NCBI RefSeq assembly: GCF_016863435.1
Contig: NZ_BOOW01000041.1
Location: forward strand, 91,385-155,384
DNA length: 64,000 nucleotides
Source: Sinosporangium siamense
GTDB lineage: Bacteria; Actinomycetota; Actinomycetes; Streptosporangiales; Streptosporangiaceae
Direction: 5' to 3'
Below are positions 61,261 to 64,000 of the stretch, piece after piece. The notes below the pieces were generated by a model that saw only the letters and a list, made by a program, of their open reading frames with translations, did not search any database and was not told where the DNA came from. Within the stretch, counting starts at the first letter, position 1. Each line of letters begins with the position of its first letter. The position numbers were made by a program, and so were the translations under genes.

Positions 61261-63420
61261 ATGGCGCACATCGACAACCTGATCGACGCAGTCAAGGATC
61301 CGCAACTGCGCGATGCTCTTCGTGCCGAGTATGACAAGGTAACCAAGACCCGGCGATTCGGCCTCGTCTACGACCGGCACCAACCCGAGACCGTCATCCT
61401 CCCGAAATTTCCCGTCCGCGCCGGGGACAAGGTTCAGGTTCTCCAGGGAGACACCCGTGACCGCACTATGGTCGAGGGCACGGGAATCTGGACGATCATT
61501 ACGACCAATCGTGATGACGGCAAAGCTCTGCTGAGTGACTCCGAGGGCAACACCCGGAGCGAATCACTCGATCGGCTCGTCGTCATCCGGGAGTTTGGCG
61601 ACCCCATCTATCCCGGGCTGAAGTCGACTGGCCAGATAATCCGCGGAGGAGGCGTTGAAGGCAATACCGGTGGCAAGCCGTTCCACACTGTCATCAATGC
61701 CGAGAACTATCATGCCCTTCAAGCACTGTTGTATCCCTATGAAGGCCGAGTCGACGCCATTTATATCGACCCGCCCTACAATACCGGCGCCCGTGACTGG
61801 AAGTACAACAATAACTACGTCGATGACAAAGACCCCTACCGCCACAGCAAGTGGCTTTCCTTTATGGAAAGACGCCTTCAGCTCGCGAAGCGCCTTCTAA
61901 ACCCCGCCGACTCGGTCCTCATCGTCACCATCGACGAGAAAGAGGTCCATCGCCTCGGCCTGCTGATCGAGCAGACCTTCCCAGCGCAACAGGCCCAGAT
62001 GGTCTCCATCGCCATCAACCATCGCGGTGTGGCCCGTGCTAAGGAGTTCACGCGGGTCGAGGAGTACGCCTTCTTTGTCTTCATCGGCGACGCGGGGCCT
62101 TGTCTGACCGGAGACGATCTGCTCACCGGAGAGGCCAACGACTCCCAAAGGGCGGAGGCCGTACGTTGGGAACGGCTGATCAAGGGCAGCAACAACGCCC
62201 TGCGCCGCGATCGCCCTAACCTCTTCTACCCGATCTTCATTGACCCTGCGCACCGCAGAATCGCCAAGGTCGGTGACCCGATACCCATCGACGCCGACCG
62301 AAACAGCGTCCCGGGTGAACTCGGCTTGGTCGCTGTCTGGCCCATCAGCATGACAGGGGAAGAGAAGCGCTGGCAATGCTCGGCCGCCACGCTCCGTGAC
62401 CTCGTGGCCCACGGGATGGCGAAGGCCGGCGCGTACGACCGAAAGAATGACCGGTGGAGCATCCTTTACCTCAACCGAGGACAACGCGAGCGCATCGACC
62501 GGGGCGAAATCGTCGTCACAGGACGCGATGAGAACGGTGTCCTGGAACTGCAGATGAACGAGCGCCCCATGCGTGCGGCGATGAGCATCTGGAACAGGTC
62601 CGCACACAACGCCGGGTACTACGGTTCGGGAGTCCTCTCAGCCCTCCTCCCCGACCGGAAGTTCCCCTTCCCAAAGTCTCTCTACGCCGTGGAGGACTGC
62701 TTGCGGTTCGCCGTGGGTGCCAAAACCGACGCCCTGGTTCTCGACTTCTTCGCGGGTTCCGGAACGACGATGCACTCGGTCGCCCGACTGAACCATGCGG
62801 ATGGCGGCCATCGTCGAAGCATCCTTGTGACCAACAACGAGGTGTCCGCGAATGAGGCCGTTCAGCTACGCGATCAGGGCCTCAACCCTGGCGACCCTGC
62901 CTGGGAGGCGCTGGGTATCTTCCAGCACGTGACCATGCCCCGGGTCCGTGCAGCCCTCACAGGTGTGGATTCAACCGGGAATCCGGTGAAGGGGGGCTAC
63001 AAGTTCGTCGATGAGTTCCCGATGAGTGACGGCCTTGCCGAAAATGTCGAGTTCTTCGACCTCACCTACGAGGACGTAGCCTTGGTTTCCCTTGGCCGTC
63101 GTTTTGAATCAATCGCACCACTGCTCTGGCTCAAAGCTGGCGCCCTTGGCGAGCGCATCGACAGCGTCGACAGGACGCGCGGTTGGGCATTACCTGACGC
63201 AGCAACCTACGGCGTTCTGTTCGACACTTCGACCTGGCCGAGCTTTATCAGCGCAGTCGCGAATCGCAGCAGCGCGGCTTTACCGCTCACGCACGTGTTT
63301 ATCGTCACGGACTCGACCGTTGAGTACCAGCAGGTTGCAGGCCGTCTAGATCGACGCTTGTCGATCACCAGGCTCTACGCCGACTACTTGCGCAGCTTTG
63401 AAATCAATCTTTTGCGATAA
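61261..63420 (+). CDS. Site-specific DNA methyltransferase (Mod, beta class)
   Basis: 719 aa. Catalytic DPPYNTGARDW near residue 170 comes before the AdoMet motif LDFFAGSGTTMHSVARLN near 497, which is the beta-class order of type III Mod adenine-N6 methyltransferases. A target-recognition region of about 250 residues lies between them (KERVEEYAFFVF-like start after RAKEFTR; contains RGQRERIDRGEIVVTGRDE). An N-terminal about 120-residue extension (LIDAVKDPQLRDALRAEYDK) fits Mod proteins. It protects host DNA and supplies specificity to the Res subunit upstream. No phase-variable repeat tract is seen in the gene. Confidence 0.9.
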   Translation: MAHIDNLIDAVKDPQLRDALRAEYDKVTKTRRFGLVYDRHQPETVILPKFPVRAGDKVQVLQGDTRDRTMVEGTGIWTIITTNRDDGKALLSDSEGNTRSESLDRLVVIREFGDPIYPGLKSTGQIIRGGGVEGNTGGKPFHTVINAENYHALQALLYPYEGRVDAIYIDPPYNTGARDWKYNNNYVDDKDPYRHSKWLSFMERRLQLAKRLLNPADSVLIVTIDEKEVHRLGLLIEQTFPAQQAQMVSIAINHRGVARAKEFTRVEEYAFFVFIGDAGPCLTGDDLLTGEANDSQRAEAVRWERLIKGSNNALRRDRPNLFYPIFIDPAHRRIAKVGDPIPIDADRNSVPGELGLVAVWPISMTGEEKRWQCSAATLRDLVAHGMAKAGAYDRKNDRWSILYLNRGQRERIDRGEIVVTGRDENGVLELQMNERPMRAAMSIWNRSAHNAGYYGSGVLSALLPDRKFPFPKSLYAVEDCLRFAVGAKTDALVLDFFAGSGTTMHSVARLNHADGGHRRSILVTNNEVSANEAVQLRDQGLNPGDPAWEALGIFQHVTMPRVRAALTGVDSTGNPVKGGYKFVDEFPMSDGLAENVEFFDLTYEDVALVSLGRRFESIAPLLWLKAGALGERIDSVDRTRGWALPDAATYGVLFDTSTWPSFISAVANRSSAALPLTHVFIVTDSTVEYQQVAGRLDRRLSITRLYADYLRSFEINLLR

Positions 63421-63479
63421 GTGAACCGCATCGGGATCGGTAGGGGGTATCAGCCTCCTGTGGTGCATGTTCGGAAATC

Positions 63480-63661
63480 GATGAGAGCCTGCCGTAGGGC
63501 AGGAAGTCCCACTGGCAGCCGGTCCGGCTCTGATAGAGGATCGCGTTGACGATCTCCCGTATCTCGTAGCCGCCCTGATGGCCGCTGACCGAGGCGTGTG
63601 CGGTCTTCCACGCCGTGATGACCGGCTCGATCAAGGCCTACCGCTCGTCGGATAGGCGCTC
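63480..63661 (-). pseudogene. IS5-family transposase N-terminal remnant
   Basis: On the minus strand ERLSDER is followed by an in-frame TAG (63640-63638) and then ALIEPVITAWKTAHASVSGH and EIVNAILYQSRTGCQWDFLP. This is the DUF4096 N-terminal domain of IS5-family transposases, where the stop sits at the position of a conserved Trp (TGG to TAG). The catalytic part is absent: after DFLPY the text no longer matches. A dead fragment next to the R-M genes. Confidence 0.75.
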
Positions 63662-64000
63662 GGGTACGGCTTACGCTCGCCCGCCGAACCATCCCAGCAG
63701 ATCCGGGCCGGTCAGCCAGGCATAACGTTCCAGATTCGCTCGATTATAGTCCGACACGACGGGGCATCAATTCGCGAACCGCCCTCTTCGGAGGGCATCA
63801 AGGATGAATTAGCACGGTTCCAAGGCATGCGTCCACTGCCCGAAGTACGCCGATTGAGCAAAGCACGATGAACCCGGGGTGTTGAAGCCGGCATGCCTGC
63901 ACTTTGTCCGACCGATGTCACGCTTCCCGTCCGATCTCAAGTTGGGGCGGAAACGCCTGGATCTCAAGGACGCGGGCGTGCGGCTCCCGGGTCTGCTGGT
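63662..64000. other. Terminal spacer with a possible ORF start at the edge
   Basis: No recognised gene. An ORF starting ATG 63915 (MSRFPSDLKLGRKRLDLKDA) runs open to the window end but has no ribosome site and too little sequence to judge. Confidence 0.4.

Overview
High-GC actinobacterial chromosome, most likely a filamentous actinomycete of the Streptosporangiales type. This placement is an inference from about 70% GC, GTG/TTG starts, an F420-dependent oxidoreductase, a P450, an ECF sigma/CU044_5270-type locus and a terpene synthase; no rRNA is present to confirm it. I see no tRNA, rRNA or CRISPR array.

Layout. 1-3.6 kb: two tandem secreted type-B carboxylesterases, the first cut by the window edge. 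3.9-4.5 kb: a decayed serine beta-lactamase/DD-peptidase-like gene. 4.6-9.5 kb: glyA and an M20 deacylase, a GlxA-type regulator, a PfpI-family isonitrile-hydratase-like protein and a PEBP protein, the last two downstream of an actP/DUF485 acetate-type symporter (9.5-11.5 kb). 12-14.4 kb: small membrane proteins and an F420 oxidoreductase. 14.85-18 kb: a hyaluronan-synthase-like GT2 with a tiny membrane partner, facing a two-gene ABC exporter. 18.2-19.3 kb: an ECF sigma gene collapsed by deletion onto its CU044_5270 partner. 19.6-23.3 kb: metH under a probable SAH riboswitch. 23.4-29.2 kb: a FtsX-type permease and its ATPase, set in long repeat-rich non-coding DNA that carries relics resembling a ketosynthase gene. 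29.3-31.1 kb: a NarL-type two-component system.

31.2-38 kb: small membrane proteins, an orphan atpB, a TetR regulator, an alpha/beta hydrolase, a YjbR protein, and a flavoprotein/XRE pair. 38.5-50.3 kb: an oxidative and terpene region with a FAD monooxygenase and its TetR, a P450, an OmpR-type two-component system, a COG2907-like FAD oxidoreductase, a class I terpene synthase, a flavin monooxygenase, an LGFP-like secreted protein and an SH3-type lipoprotein. 50.5-54.7 kb: a lone receiver, a second NarL-type system and a stand-alone fabF.

54.9-64 kb: an accessory block. It holds a frameshifted Fic gene overlapping an unknown gene, an intact IS701-family element with a CTAG target duplication that splits an ORF, an AT-richer spacer, a two-gene type III-like restriction-modification system (helicase/nuclease first, methyltransferase second), and an IS5-family remnant. 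Several independent lesions (internal deletions, in-frame stops, frameshift, IS insertion) show active gene decay in this window.
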